Position numbers and translations under genes: made by a program
NCBI RefSeq assembly: GCF_030930995.1
Contig: NZ_CP133217.1
Coordinates: 186,001-250,000 of the forward strand
Source of the DNA: Thiothrix subterranea
GTDB taxonomy: Bacteria; Pseudomonadota; Gammaproteobacteria; Thiotrichales; Thiotrichaceae
Direction: 5' to 3'
DNA length: 64,000 nt
The notes under the pieces: generated by a model
Told to the model about the DNA's origin: nothing
Databases searched by the model: none
The model's input: only the letters and a program-made list of their open reading frames with translations
Shown here: positions 54,451 to 61,625 of the stretch, one piece after another
Numbering within the stretch: position 1 is the stretch's first letter
Layout: every line of letters begins with the position of its first letter

Positions 54451-55620
54451 ATGTCTGAATCTGATGAAGTTAGGGAATATTACGCCCAGAGAAACAAGCT
54501 AATACTACTAGAGGCAAAGTTGCATGATGCATTTTGTAAGATAACAGAGAATGCCTATTGGGATTCTTCTGGCTCTTGTGATATTAACCCCGCCATCGTT
54601 CACCCAGAATGGCTAAAGATTAAAGATCGTATTTACCCCAGTCTGATGATTTGGCAAATAGCTTATATGGTGTGTCCGTTTCGTGATGTTTGGTATTCTA
54701 ATAATCCAATAGTAGGCGGTTATTTTAGTGAACGCTGGAGAGTTATGTATGAAATGATTGATTGTATAGAGTGCGGATATATAAAGAACTATCAACTTCC
54801 ACCGGAAATTAGCAATCCTAGCCAATTAGAAACGGCAAGTCTTGATTATAAGGTTAGAATTAAAGTCCATTTTGATGATTTAGCAAACGCAATAAGAAGT
54901 GGTGGTTTTGCCTATTGGAATAGCAAGTGGATTAGATTATGGGTTGCACATTCTACTAGGTCAGAAAAACCTAAACTACCATTCTCACCACCTCCCGAAC
55001 TAATCCATGTTCAAGGAATATTCAATGAGAAGGGCTTTTTTCGGGAAATTGAGGGTAAACCCTTTGAACTTGAAGAGGTTACAGCACCAGAATGGGCGGG
55101 TATCAAGCAAACCTATGCCGATAGCTTTCTCATCTGGCAAGAAAAATACCGCCACCGTAACATTCACCCAGTCTTTGAAGATAATTTGGAATGGCTAGAG
55201 CGCAACCTGAATACAGAGCGTGTGATTGAAATACAGCCTATGTACATGGCTGGTGATCCCAGACCACCGACATACAAGTTAGGCGAAAAGCCCCAACCTA
55301 GCACCATTCCAACCACCACCGAACCACCTACCAACACCCCTGACGGCTTGCCCATTCCGTGGCTGATGAAAAAAATCCAACGTGAAGGCGGAATAGCTTC
55401 AATGCTCAAAGCGGCTTACATGGCGTTTAGGCAGTTACCAGAAAAACGCAACCCAGACCAAGAAGAGTTATGGCTATATCTCACCCCTGAAAACCTCCCT
55501 GAATTCATCAGTAAGCGCGACAAAGACAGGCTAATTCTTGCAGATAGTAACCGCACTTGGACAAGGAAAGACTTCCTGACGGCTTACCCCTATTGGTTTA
55601 ATGCCAGAAATTCAGAATAG
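54451..55620 (+). CDS. Unknown 389-aa protein behind the structured RNA
   Basis: A 389-residue protein without a recognised domain. It has a tryptophan- and tyrosine-rich N-terminal two thirds (WRVMYEMIDCIECGYIKNYQLPPE, WNSKWIRLWVAHSTRS) and a proline/threonine linker near 275-300 (TIPTTTEPPTNTP). A C-terminal polar helix domain follows (REGGIASMLKAAYMAFRQLPEKRNP). The first 600 bp are noticeably AT-rich compared with neighbours, suggesting a different origin. Its place behind a C4-like RNA suggests it is a repressed element function, analogous to ant in P1, but nothing in the protein proves this. Confidence 0.5.
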   Translation: MSESDEVREYYAQRNKLILLEAKLHDAFCKITENAYWDSSGSCDINPAIVHPEWLKIKDRIYPSLMIWQIAYMVCPFRDVWYSNNPIVGGYFSERWRVMYEMIDCIECGYIKNYQLPPEISNPSQLETASLDYKVRIKVHFDDLANAIRSGGFAYWNSKWIRLWVAHSTRSEKPKLPFSPPPELIHVQGIFNEKGFFREIEGKPFELEEVTAPEWAGIKQTYADSFLIWQEKYRHRNIHPVFEDNLEWLERNLNTERVIEIQPMYMAGDPRPPTYKLGEKPQPSTIPTTTEPPTNTPDGLPIPWLMKKIQREGGIASMLKAAYMAFRQLPEKRNPDQEELWLYLTPENLPEFISKRDKDRLILADSNRTWTRKDFLTAYPYWFNARNSE

Positions 55621-55681
55621 TTCAGAATAAGGCAGAACACCCCACAAGCCAGCGTTTACCTGTTACAAATCCCTCAGACAC

Positions 55682-55710
55682 AAAAAACCCGGAAGGGGCA
55701 ACCATCCGGG
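55682..55710 (-). terminator. Terminator behind the minus-strand Arc-like gene
   Basis: CCCGG and CCGGG pair around AAGGGGCAACCAT, with six A on the plus side that read as a T-run on minus. Confidence 0.65.
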
Positions 55711-55791
55711 CATCATTGCTTAATTTTTATCATCAATAGGAGTCCATTGTATGGGCTACAGCAACGCTTTGCCTACTAAAAACAGAACTCC

Positions 55792-56016
55792 CTACTTACC
55801 CGCTTTGGTGAGTTCTTCCCGTATCAGTTCCCGCACTTGCGCGGCGGTCATCGGCTGGTCATCTGTGGACAGTTCTGAGAACGAAGCCTCAAGCCTTAGC
55901 AGCATTTCAGCATTCAGTGACCTACCGGCGGCTTTCGCGGCGGTATCAAGTTTTTCCCTAAGTTCTTTGGTAAGCCTTACGGGGTATGGGTGGATTCGCT
56001 GGTCTTCTTTACTCAT
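55792..56016 (-). CDS. Arc-family ribbon-helix-helix repressor (first of divergent pair)
   Basis: A 74-residue DNA-binding protein with an Arc/Mnt-like domain: IHPYPVRLTKELREKLDTAAKAAGRSLNAEMLLRLEASF. The strand VRL and the helix pair around NAE are typical (compare Arc, FNLRWPREVLDLVRKVAEENGRSVNSEI). It is followed by a polar tail (AQVRELIREELTKAGK). It is divergent from a shorter paralog at 56134, with GGATA operators between. Likely an autoregulator of the module. Confidence 0.8.
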   Translation of the reverse strand: MSKEDQRIHPYPVRLTKELREKLDTAAKAAGRSLNAEMLLRLEASFSELSTDDQPMTAAQVRELIREELTKAGK

Positions 56017-56051
56017 TCGGTGATTCTGTATCGTGACTCCATTTCTATCAA

Positions 56052-56123
56052 GGATAATGATGGATAGAGGTTGTATCCATTTTTCTGTTGTTGTAACCTA
56101 TAGACTTGGATAGAAAAGGATAG
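56052..56123. promoter_or_regulatory. GGATA operator array between the two Arc-like genes
   Basis: GGATA occurs at 56052, 56062, 56108 and 56118, in two pairs each spaced 10 bp. The second also forms an inverted repeat ATGGATA (56060-56066) and TATCCAT (56074-56080) with a 7-bp spacer. Arc-family proteins bind such short half-sites on one helix face. Confidence 0.65.
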
Positions 56124-56133
56124 GATTTAAATT

Positions 56134-56295
56134 ATGAACAATGAACGAGTAAAGCCGTATCCGGTACGCCTCGAACCAGAACTAAGCCAATGGGTGAAGG
56201 AACGCGCCAAGGACAACGATAGAAGTATTAATGCGGAAATTAACCGTTTGATTAAGCAAGCAAGGGAGGCAGAGAAACAGGCTTACATGCCCTAA
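56134..56295 (+). CDS. Arc-family ribbon-helix-helix repressor (second of divergent pair)
   Basis: A 53-residue protein with the ribbon-helix-helix VKPYPVRLEPELSQWVKERAKDNDRSINAEINRLIKQAREAE. It is closely related to the protein at 55792 (shared PYPVRL and S(I/L)NAE). It starts next to the GGATA sites. It is followed by a weak GC-rich hairpin (CCCCGC/GCGGGG at about 56306) and then the small-gene chain, so it may control that operon. Confidence 0.75.
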   Translation: MNNERVKPYPVRLEPELSQWVKERAKDNDRSINAEINRLIKQAREAEKQAYMP

Positions 56296-56392
56296 AACGA
56301 ACAAACCCCGCATGGTGCGGGGCTTATCCGGGCTGCAAGGTGCGCTAACACCAAAACAGCCCACTTACTGAAACTTTAAGGAAAACCAGTAA

Positions 56393-56833
56393 ATGAAACT
56401 GAATTCTAACACAACGCCCAACGGCACAAACAAGACCTATCCCCCTGCTCACCATCGTGACGTGGAACATTTGCGCGAAGAACTGGAAGCCATCGACAAC
56501 TTGTTGAACGTGTGCCTTGATTCCATGCGACTGGTGGACGCGATCGAACTGCTTTCCACCGTGGCAGTACTGCAAATGGCGGCTGATCGTGCATTTGAAG
56601 CCGTTACACCGGCAAAAGCACTGGAAACCACCCTGTATGAACAATGGCTCGTTAAATGTGACGCACAACGCCAACAGCAACAAGCCGAAGCACACGCAGC
56701 ATGGCAAGCCAACCTCCCAACCGGCGCTGCTGAAGCCTTCCAAGCCGTAAACGCAGCGTATGGCAACCCATCAGCGGAAGCTTCTGAACCCTGCCCAACG
56801 TGCGACGGCAAAACCGGCGAGGTGCAGTCATGA
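56393..56833 (+). CDS. Module protein 1, helical, with CxxC end
   Basis: A 146-residue protein opening the chain. Residues 20-115 are helical (REELEAIDNLLNVCLDSMRLVDAIELL; RQQQQAEAHAAWQANLPTG). The end carries CPTCDGKTG, a zinc-knuckle-like or rubredoxin-like half. No known family is recognised. The ATG at 56393 follows AAGGAAAACCAGTAA. The stop overlaps the next ATG. Confidence 0.55.
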   Translation: MKLNSNTTPNGTNKTYPPAHHRDVEHLREELEAIDNLLNVCLDSMRLVDAIELLSTVAVLQMAADRAFEAVTPAKALETTLYEQWLVKCDAQRQQQQAEAHAAWQANLPTGAAEAFQAVNAAYGNPSAEASEPCPTCDGKTGEVQS

Positions 56834-57270
56834 GAGACCTAAACACCATCCTACGTGACATTCAGGCACGCGCTGACAGTCTGGCGATCTTCGCCCAACA
56901 CGCGGCGGCGCTGGATAGCACTGTATCCACCCGCAAAAGCGGATACGTCGAAAACGTGATTGATACCCTACGCATTCTTGACTGCTTAAAAGTGGATTTA
57001 CTCGATTTGGTACGTGCGGAACAGGCACGCACCAACACGCAAGCCTATACCAACCTTCACGGTAAATGCATCGTTCCCCCCCGCATGGATTGGCTGGAGG
57101 ATGGGCATTACTGGCAGTGCGACGAAAACGGCGGCTCGTACTATCACGATTACGGCATGGACTCAGGCGATTATCGCGCCTGTTCCTGCTATTGCATCGG
57201 CATTGACCCCACCAGCGGCGCAAGCATCAAAGTGTGGCTCAATTGCGATATGCAGGAGGTAGAGGTATGA
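56830..57270 (+). CDS. Module protein 2, with an aromatic/cysteine C-terminus
   Basis: A 146-residue protein starting in the previous stop (ATGA). The N-terminal half is helical (DLNTILRDIQARADSLAIFAQHAAAL). The C-terminal half is rich in aromatic and cysteine residues (DWLEDGHYWQCDENGGSYYHDYG, ACSCYCIGIDPTSG). A palindrome TGGATAGCACTGTATCCA lies at 56912-56929 inside the gene. The stop overlaps the next ATG. Function is unknown. Confidence 0.55.
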   Translation: MRDLNTILRDIQARADSLAIFAQHAAALDSTVSTRKSGYVENVIDTLRILDCLKVDLLDLVRAEQARTNTQAYTNLHGKCIVPPRMDWLEDGHYWQCDENGGSYYHDYGMDSGDYRACSCYCIGIDPTSGASIKVWLNCDMQEVEV

Positions 57271-57458
57271 GTAAGCGAATCAAGTACGTCTACCTGCAAC
57301 CCGGACAAGTGCCACCGCAGGCAAACCCCCAACCAAAACACAAGCAACCCGCACCAGCGCCACAACCCAAGCCACAAAAGCCGCCTGTCATGGATGGCTT
57401 AGCGTGGGCAATGTTGCTGGCAGTGGCGGCGCTATGGGCATGGGGGGCAATGGCATGA
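57267..57458 (+). CDS. Module protein 3, proline-rich with a C-terminal membrane helix
   Basis: A 63-residue protein starting in the previous stop (ATGA). A proline/lysine/glutamine linker (PPQANPQPKHKQPAPAPQPK) leads to a C-terminal helix (GLAWAMLLAVAALWAWGAMA). This tail-anchored or bitopic plan is TonB- or pilus-chaperone-like in outline only. It overlaps the next gene by 4 bp. Confidence 0.5.
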   Translation: MSKRIKYVYLQPGQVPPQANPQPKHKQPAPAPQPKPQKPPVMDGLAWAMLLAVAALWAWGAMA

Positions 57459-57703
57459 GCAATCCACTACCCGCAAAAGCAGCGGCGGCTGCTGGCATGA
57501 TTGCAGGCCACAAGCTGTATAAAACCCGTGCCAACGGCGCGATCAGTTCCGCAAGCATCCCCAACCCTTACCACAAGCCGAAAAACGCAATTGAGGCGGT
57601 ATGCAAAATGGCATGGAGTCAAGGAGTAACGGAAGGCGCGAAACATGCAGCAAACGGCGTGACCTTTGCCCAACTCTGCAAAATGCTGGAGGCGTGCCAA
57701 TGA
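57455..57703 (+). CDS. Module protein 4, small basic protein
   Basis: An 82-residue protein starting in the previous stop (ATGA). It has a small alanine-rich hydrophobic N-terminus (AKAAAAAGMIAGHKLY) and a polar helix (KNAIEAVCKMAWSQGVTEGAKHAANGVTF). No family is recognised. Two of its three cysteines lie near the C-terminus. The stop overlaps the next ATG. Confidence 0.5.
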   Translation: MSNPLPAKAAAAAGMIAGHKLYKTRANGAISSASIPNPYHKPKNAIEAVCKMAWSQGVTEGAKHAANGVTFAQLCKMLEACQ

Positions 57704-58056
57704 ACCCACTACTGACACCCCAAGAGCAAGCGCATGTTGCCTCTGTGAGAGCGTTACAGCACTCACCTGATGCGCACGGCATGGATAGCACTGTATCCAG
57801 CTTGACCGCCATCCTAGACCGTATCGACTGGGAGCGCGTTTTCATCATCACCGCCCGCGTGCTGGTATCCATCGGGATGCTGTTCACCGCCTACCAATAT
57901 TTTCATTACGCCCTGTTCTTCGGAGCGGGCGCATTGGCGTTTATTGGTCAATTCCTGATAGGCGCGTTCTTTGTCGCAGTGGTGTTTTACACCCGTGACA
58001 GCGTGCAAATCATGACAGCGGCGTTAGGCATGTTTTTGCTGGCAAACAGTTTCTAA
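57700..58056 (+). CDS. Module protein 5, three-helix membrane protein
   Basis: A 118-residue protein with three hydrophobic stretches (FIITARVLVSIGMLFTAYQYF, ALFFGAGALAFIGQFLIGAFF, VQIMTAALGMFLLANSF). The polar N-terminus repeats the STVSS segment seen in module protein 2, since the same DNA palindrome TGGATAGCACTGTATCCA occurs at 57782-57799. It lies 10 bp before the 729-aa gene. It may be a subunit of the same membrane complex. Confidence 0.6.
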   Translation: MNPLLTPQEQAHVASVRALQHSPDAHGMDSTVSSLTAILDRIDWERVFIITARVLVSIGMLFTAYQYFHYALFFGAGALAFIGQFLIGAFFVAVVFYTRDSVQIMTAALGMFLLANSF

Positions 58057-58066
58057 GGGGCAAACG

Positions 58067-60256
58067 ATGAAAATTCACGACTTATTGAAAACCAAAGCGG
58101 GCGATGGCGATTTGATCTTTAACGACAAACACCGCGCCATTAAAAACCACCAATTAATGCAGTGGGCGAAATGGGCAACCTTCGGCCTGTATATCGTCGC
58201 TGTATTCATGCTCTACGTGGCGGATGTGTGGGGCATCGGCACGTTCATTGAACAGAAAAGCAATGATTGGGTTGCGCTGATTGTGTTCAGCGTGATTGCT
58301 TTCACTCTCGCTTTCTTTTTGGCCTCCAGCAAAGAAGCGGTTTACGAAGACATTGCTATTCACCGTTCCGAAGGCTACAAGCTCAAAACCTCGCAGATTA
58401 TCGCCATGGGCTTGTTTCTCACGTCGGGGCTACTGTTTGAGGCGTTCAGTACGTCCAACAACCAGCAACATATCGCCAATTCAGCGGCGGAAAATTCCGG
58501 CATGATGAAGGAAGTAACGGGTAGCAACGTCACCTTATCCACGGGTAGCGCTGCACTCACCCAAGACCTGCAAGCCGCACAAATGCGGTTAGCGGATTGC
58601 AAAGTGAGAATGGAAAAAGCACTAGCCAAGGGTAAAACGTTCGATTGTGCGCAATCCGAAGCGAATGTGGCGGCGGTACGGGAATCAATGCAGATGGCAA
58701 ACGCCATGGCGAACGACACCAATGCAGCGGCGTTAAATGCCAAAACCGACGCAATGCTAAAGGTGCGTGAGCATTTTGATAAGCCCATGTTCCAAGCCAT
58801 TGGGAAAGCAACGCAAACCGACAACAATACCGGAATGCTACTGGTGATCGGCGTGTTGATCTTCGTGTTTGAATGCCAGCACATCATGGCGCTATTTGCC
58901 TATGCCAATGCGTTACGGCGGATTAAAGGCAAAGTCGGCAATGTTGCCCAAGATCAGCCGCGATCTACCCAAGACGCCTATAACCTCTCCCCTACTCTAT
59001 CCGCACCAATGGCGGCATTTCGCAACGGCGCGAACTCTGCCAAGCAAACCGTGGGCGAATACGCGGCAAAAATAGAGGAAGGTCTAAAAGCCTCACCTGA
59101 AATCATCGCAACCGAATATGCACGGGCGCAACATGGGCGTAATCAGCAAATGGAAGCAATGGGCAATGCAGCTAAAGCCTTGGGCGATAAGATCGAATCC
59201 GCGATTAAAAAACCTGAAGTAGCTGAACGTCATCACCTGTATTGCACACTTGCAAACGGTCGGCAAATGGATAAGGTTTTTAAAGCACATGAAGCAGATG
59301 CAGCGCTTAAAGAATGGCAGCGTTTGAATGAAACTGGCATTGGTGAAGATGGCAACCCCATTGCAAGATTAGGTTTGCATCAAACCTATTTTGAAACCGA
59401 AAAGGACGCTGAAGCTTTTGAAAAAAAGATCGAAGCGGAAAACCTAAAATGGCAATCTGACGCGCCAGTGATTAAATCGGTAACAGGCTTTAAACAATCA
59501 CCCGATCAAGCGGCGAATGTTAATAAACTGTATCAAACCGAAATGGCAAAGCATGAGGCGGGCGAAGTGTTTAACGAATCCCCTACCCCGCCAATTCAGC
59601 GTATGTCTGTATCTGACACCATCAAGGCGTTAGTGGATACGGTTAAAAAGTCTGGTGCTACCACTGAGGCCGATATTCAAGCGGCGGTATTTGATGGCTA
59701 TGCAAAACTGTTTAACCCTGCTGATTTTGACGATAAAGACCTGTTAAAAGTAGCGGGCAAAATCGCCAAGAGTACCGCACCGGCTACCCTATCCCCTGTC
59801 ATGCCATTTCAGCAACGTACTGGCGCAACTGGCCTACACAACCCCGCGTTAGGCACTGCTGAAGCGATCTACCCGCTACCGCTTCAGGCTGTACACGTAC
59901 AGTCGTTACAGCCACGTACAGACGCACACTCAGAACACGACAACGTACAGGTAAGCACTGTACACGTACAGTCAGAACAGCCTGAACTGACAGCGGCGGC
60001 AAAGGAAATTGAAGCCGATTTGTATCCGCAATGGCTGGAACTTGTGCAGCGCAACGAACTGACGGCAGGGGCGCGTGACTGCAAGCGATTCATCAGCCAA
60101 TCCACGTTTACGACTGGTGATAAAACGGTATTGTCTATTCAGGAAATGCAGCGCATTTGGTCAAGCTGGCAAGATCGGGCGGCAAATGACGGCGTATTAG
60201 TCGCAAACCCGAAATATCAACCCGGCAACCGTCAAGCTAAATACTTGCTTGCCTAA
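58067..60256 (+). CDS. Large membrane protein of the module (729 aa)
   Basis: A 729-residue protein with four predicted helices: about 36-56 (WATFGLYIVAVFMLYVADV), 69-88 (VALIVFSVIAFTLAFFLAS), 110-128 (IIAMGLFLTSGLLFEAF) and 258-280 (MLLVIGVLIFVFECQHIMALF). Between TM3 and TM4 is a periplasmic coiled segment (AALTQDLQAAQMRLADCKVRMEKALAK) with two cysteines. The remaining 450 residues are cytoplasmic and polar, with no nucleotide-binding motif. The DNA at 59889-59971 carries repeats that make the peptide VHVQS twice. The start follows AAGGGGCAAACG. No known family is recognised. Confidence 0.65.
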   Translation: MKIHDLLKTKAGDGDLIFNDKHRAIKNHQLMQWAKWATFGLYIVAVFMLYVADVWGIGTFIEQKSNDWVALIVFSVIAFTLAFFLASSKEAVYEDIAIHRSEGYKLKTSQIIAMGLFLTSGLLFEAFSTSNNQQHIANSAAENSGMMKEVTGSNVTLSTGSAALTQDLQAAQMRLADCKVRMEKALAKGKTFDCAQSEANVAAVRESMQMANAMANDTNAAALNAKTDAMLKVREHFDKPMFQAIGKATQTDNNTGMLLVIGVLIFVFECQHIMALFAYANALRRIKGKVGNVAQDQPRSTQDAYNLSPTLSAPMAAFRNGANSAKQTVGEYAAKIEEGLKASPEIIATEYARAQHGRNQQMEAMGNAAKALGDKIESAIKKPEVAERHHLYCTLANGRQMDKVFKAHEADAALKEWQRLNETGIGEDGNPIARLGLHQTYFETEKDAEAFEKKIEAENLKWQSDAPVIKSVTGFKQSPDQAANVNKLYQTEMAKHEAGEVFNESPTPPIQRMSVSDTIKALVDTVKKSGATTEADIQAAVFDGYAKLFNPADFDDKDLLKVAGKIAKSTAPATLSPVMPFQQRTGATGLHNPALGTAEAIYPLPLQAVHVQSLQPRTDAHSEHDNVQVSTVHVQSEQPELTAAAKEIEADLYPQWLELVQRNELTAGARDCKRFISQSTFTTGDKTVLSIQEMQRIWSSWQDRAANDGVLVANPKYQPGNRQAKYLLA
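59889..59971. repeat. ACGTACAG repeats inside the 729-aa gene
   Basis: ACGTACAG occurs at 59895, 59914, 59943 and 59964. Two copies lie in the near-palindrome CTGTACACGTACAG (59889-59902 and 59958-59971). The repeats are read as VHVQS in the protein. They may be a binding site for a replication or partition factor. Confidence 0.6.
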
Positions 60257-60316
60257 CCCCAACAGGGCAGGGAGTTAAAACCCTGCCCACCTTTAACACT
60301 CATTGGAGTATTTACC

Positions 60317-60574
60317 ATGCAAACCCTAACATCATTAAACACGTTTGATTTCCAAGAATGGAAACAAAAACTACAGCACCAAAAGCCCGAAATGCCTATC
60401 GGTATCCGCCTCATTGATATGCATGAAATCGTGATGAAAACCGGATACAGCAGGAGCACCATAAACCGCTGGCGCAAAGCCGGAACATTTCCCTATGGCA
60501 CGTTATACGGCACAAGTACCCGCAGATGGTTAGAATCAGAAGTTGACGAATGGATTTATCAAGCAAGAGGGTAA
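60317..60574 (+). CDS. AlpA-family helix-turn-helix regulator
   Basis: An 85-residue AlpA/MerR-like protein: IRLIDMHEIVMKTGYSRSTINRWRKAGTFPYGTLYGTSTRRWLESEVDEWI is the complete AlpA pattern (HTH plus W-ESEVDEW end). In P4-like islands AlpA regulates integrase or primase genes. Here it is directly upstream of the primase gene and downstream of the membrane module, so it is a natural regulator of either. The start follows GGAGTATTTACC. Confidence 0.85.
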   Translation: MQTLTSLNTFDFQEWKQKLQHQKPEMPIGIRLIDMHEIVMKTGYSRSTINRWRKAGTFPYGTLYGTSTRRWLESEVDEWIYQARG

Positions 60575-60578
60575 TTTT

Positions 60579-61625
60579 ATGGAAAGCGCACAAAGAAAAG
60601 CCCCTAGCGCTACCAACACTAGAGGCCATACAAATTTCAACGATTCGAGAACTGATTATAAAACATCAGGCGCAAAACTGCCATTAAGCACTACTGATAT
60701 TCTGGATAATTTCAGACAAGCGCTGATAGAGAATATTGGTCATGCCCCTAATACAATTGAATGCAGCGGCAAATTAGAACGCTTCTCTAGCAATGGCAAA
60801 AGCGACGATAAAGCGGGCTGGTATGTCTGCCATGAACACACCCTGATGATTGATCAAGCCTATCAGTGGGGCATTGTCTGCATTTTCGGCAACTGGCGCG
60901 AAGGTTCCACTTACCAATGGAACAGCTTTAGCACGTTTTTCCAGTTGAGCCGTGAAGCCAAGCAAGAACTAGAGCGCAAGCAACAAGCGCAAGTTGCCCA
61001 ACAACAAGCGGAACGTGCCGCCAAAGCGGAACAAGCCCACCGTCAAGGCGTGGCAATGTGGAAATCTGCCCAACCTGCCAACCCTTCACACCCTTACCTG
61101 ATGCGCAAGCGGGTAGGGGCATACAACATCCGGCAAACGGGCAATCTGTTGCTGATACCCCTATGTGACCTTGACATGCTCTTGCACGGCTTGCAAACCA
61201 TTGCCCCCACAGGTGAGAAACGCTTTTTGACCGGCACACCCAAGCGCGGCAAATTCCACTTAATAGGAGATAGCCTCACGCACTCCCAAGGTGTGTACGT
61301 CTGCGAAGGCTACGCTACCGGCGCAAGCCTGTATGAAACCTATGGCTTACCGGTATTGGTAGCCTTTGACGCGGGAAACCTGCTACCTGTTACCCAAAAC
61401 TACCACAACCGCTTTCCGCACATTCCCCTGACGGTATGCGCGGATAACGACCGCAAAACCCCCGACAACCCCGGCTTAAGCAAAGCGCGTGCCGTGGTTG
61501 CCTGCTTACCCAAGGTCGGTTTGATCGTGCCGGAATTCCCCGACACTGCCCCCTTGCACCTTTCCGATTTCAACGATTTAACGGCATTGCTGAACAGCAA
61601 CGCCAATAAGGACACTACCCCATGA
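60579..61625 (+). CDS. Toprim-domain primase
   Basis: A 348-residue protein that probably primes replication of the element. The N-terminal half has a variable domain (YVCHEHTLMIDQAYQWGIVCIFGNWREGSTYQW). The C-terminal Toprim fold has VCEGYATGASLYETYGLPVLVAFD (catalytic E near 241) and VCADNDRKTPDN (D-x-D, near 287). It lies 4 bp after AlpA and overlaps the ATPase gene by 4 bp. It is a partner of the DUF3987 protein, an arrangement seen in small phage-like replicons. Confidence 0.82.
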   Translation: MESAQRKAPSATNTRGHTNFNDSRTDYKTSGAKLPLSTTDILDNFRQALIENIGHAPNTIECSGKLERFSSNGKSDDKAGWYVCHEHTLMIDQAYQWGIVCIFGNWREGSTYQWNSFSTFFQLSREAKQELERKQQAQVAQQQAERAAKAEQAHRQGVAMWKSAQPANPSHPYLMRKRVGAYNIRQTGNLLLIPLCDLDMLLHGLQTIAPTGEKRFLTGTPKRGKFHLIGDSLTHSQGVYVCEGYATGASLYETYGLPVLVAFDAGNLLPVTQNYHNRFPHIPLTVCADNDRKTPDNPGLSKARAVVACLPKVGLIVPEFPDTAPLHLSDFNDLTALLNSNANKDTTP

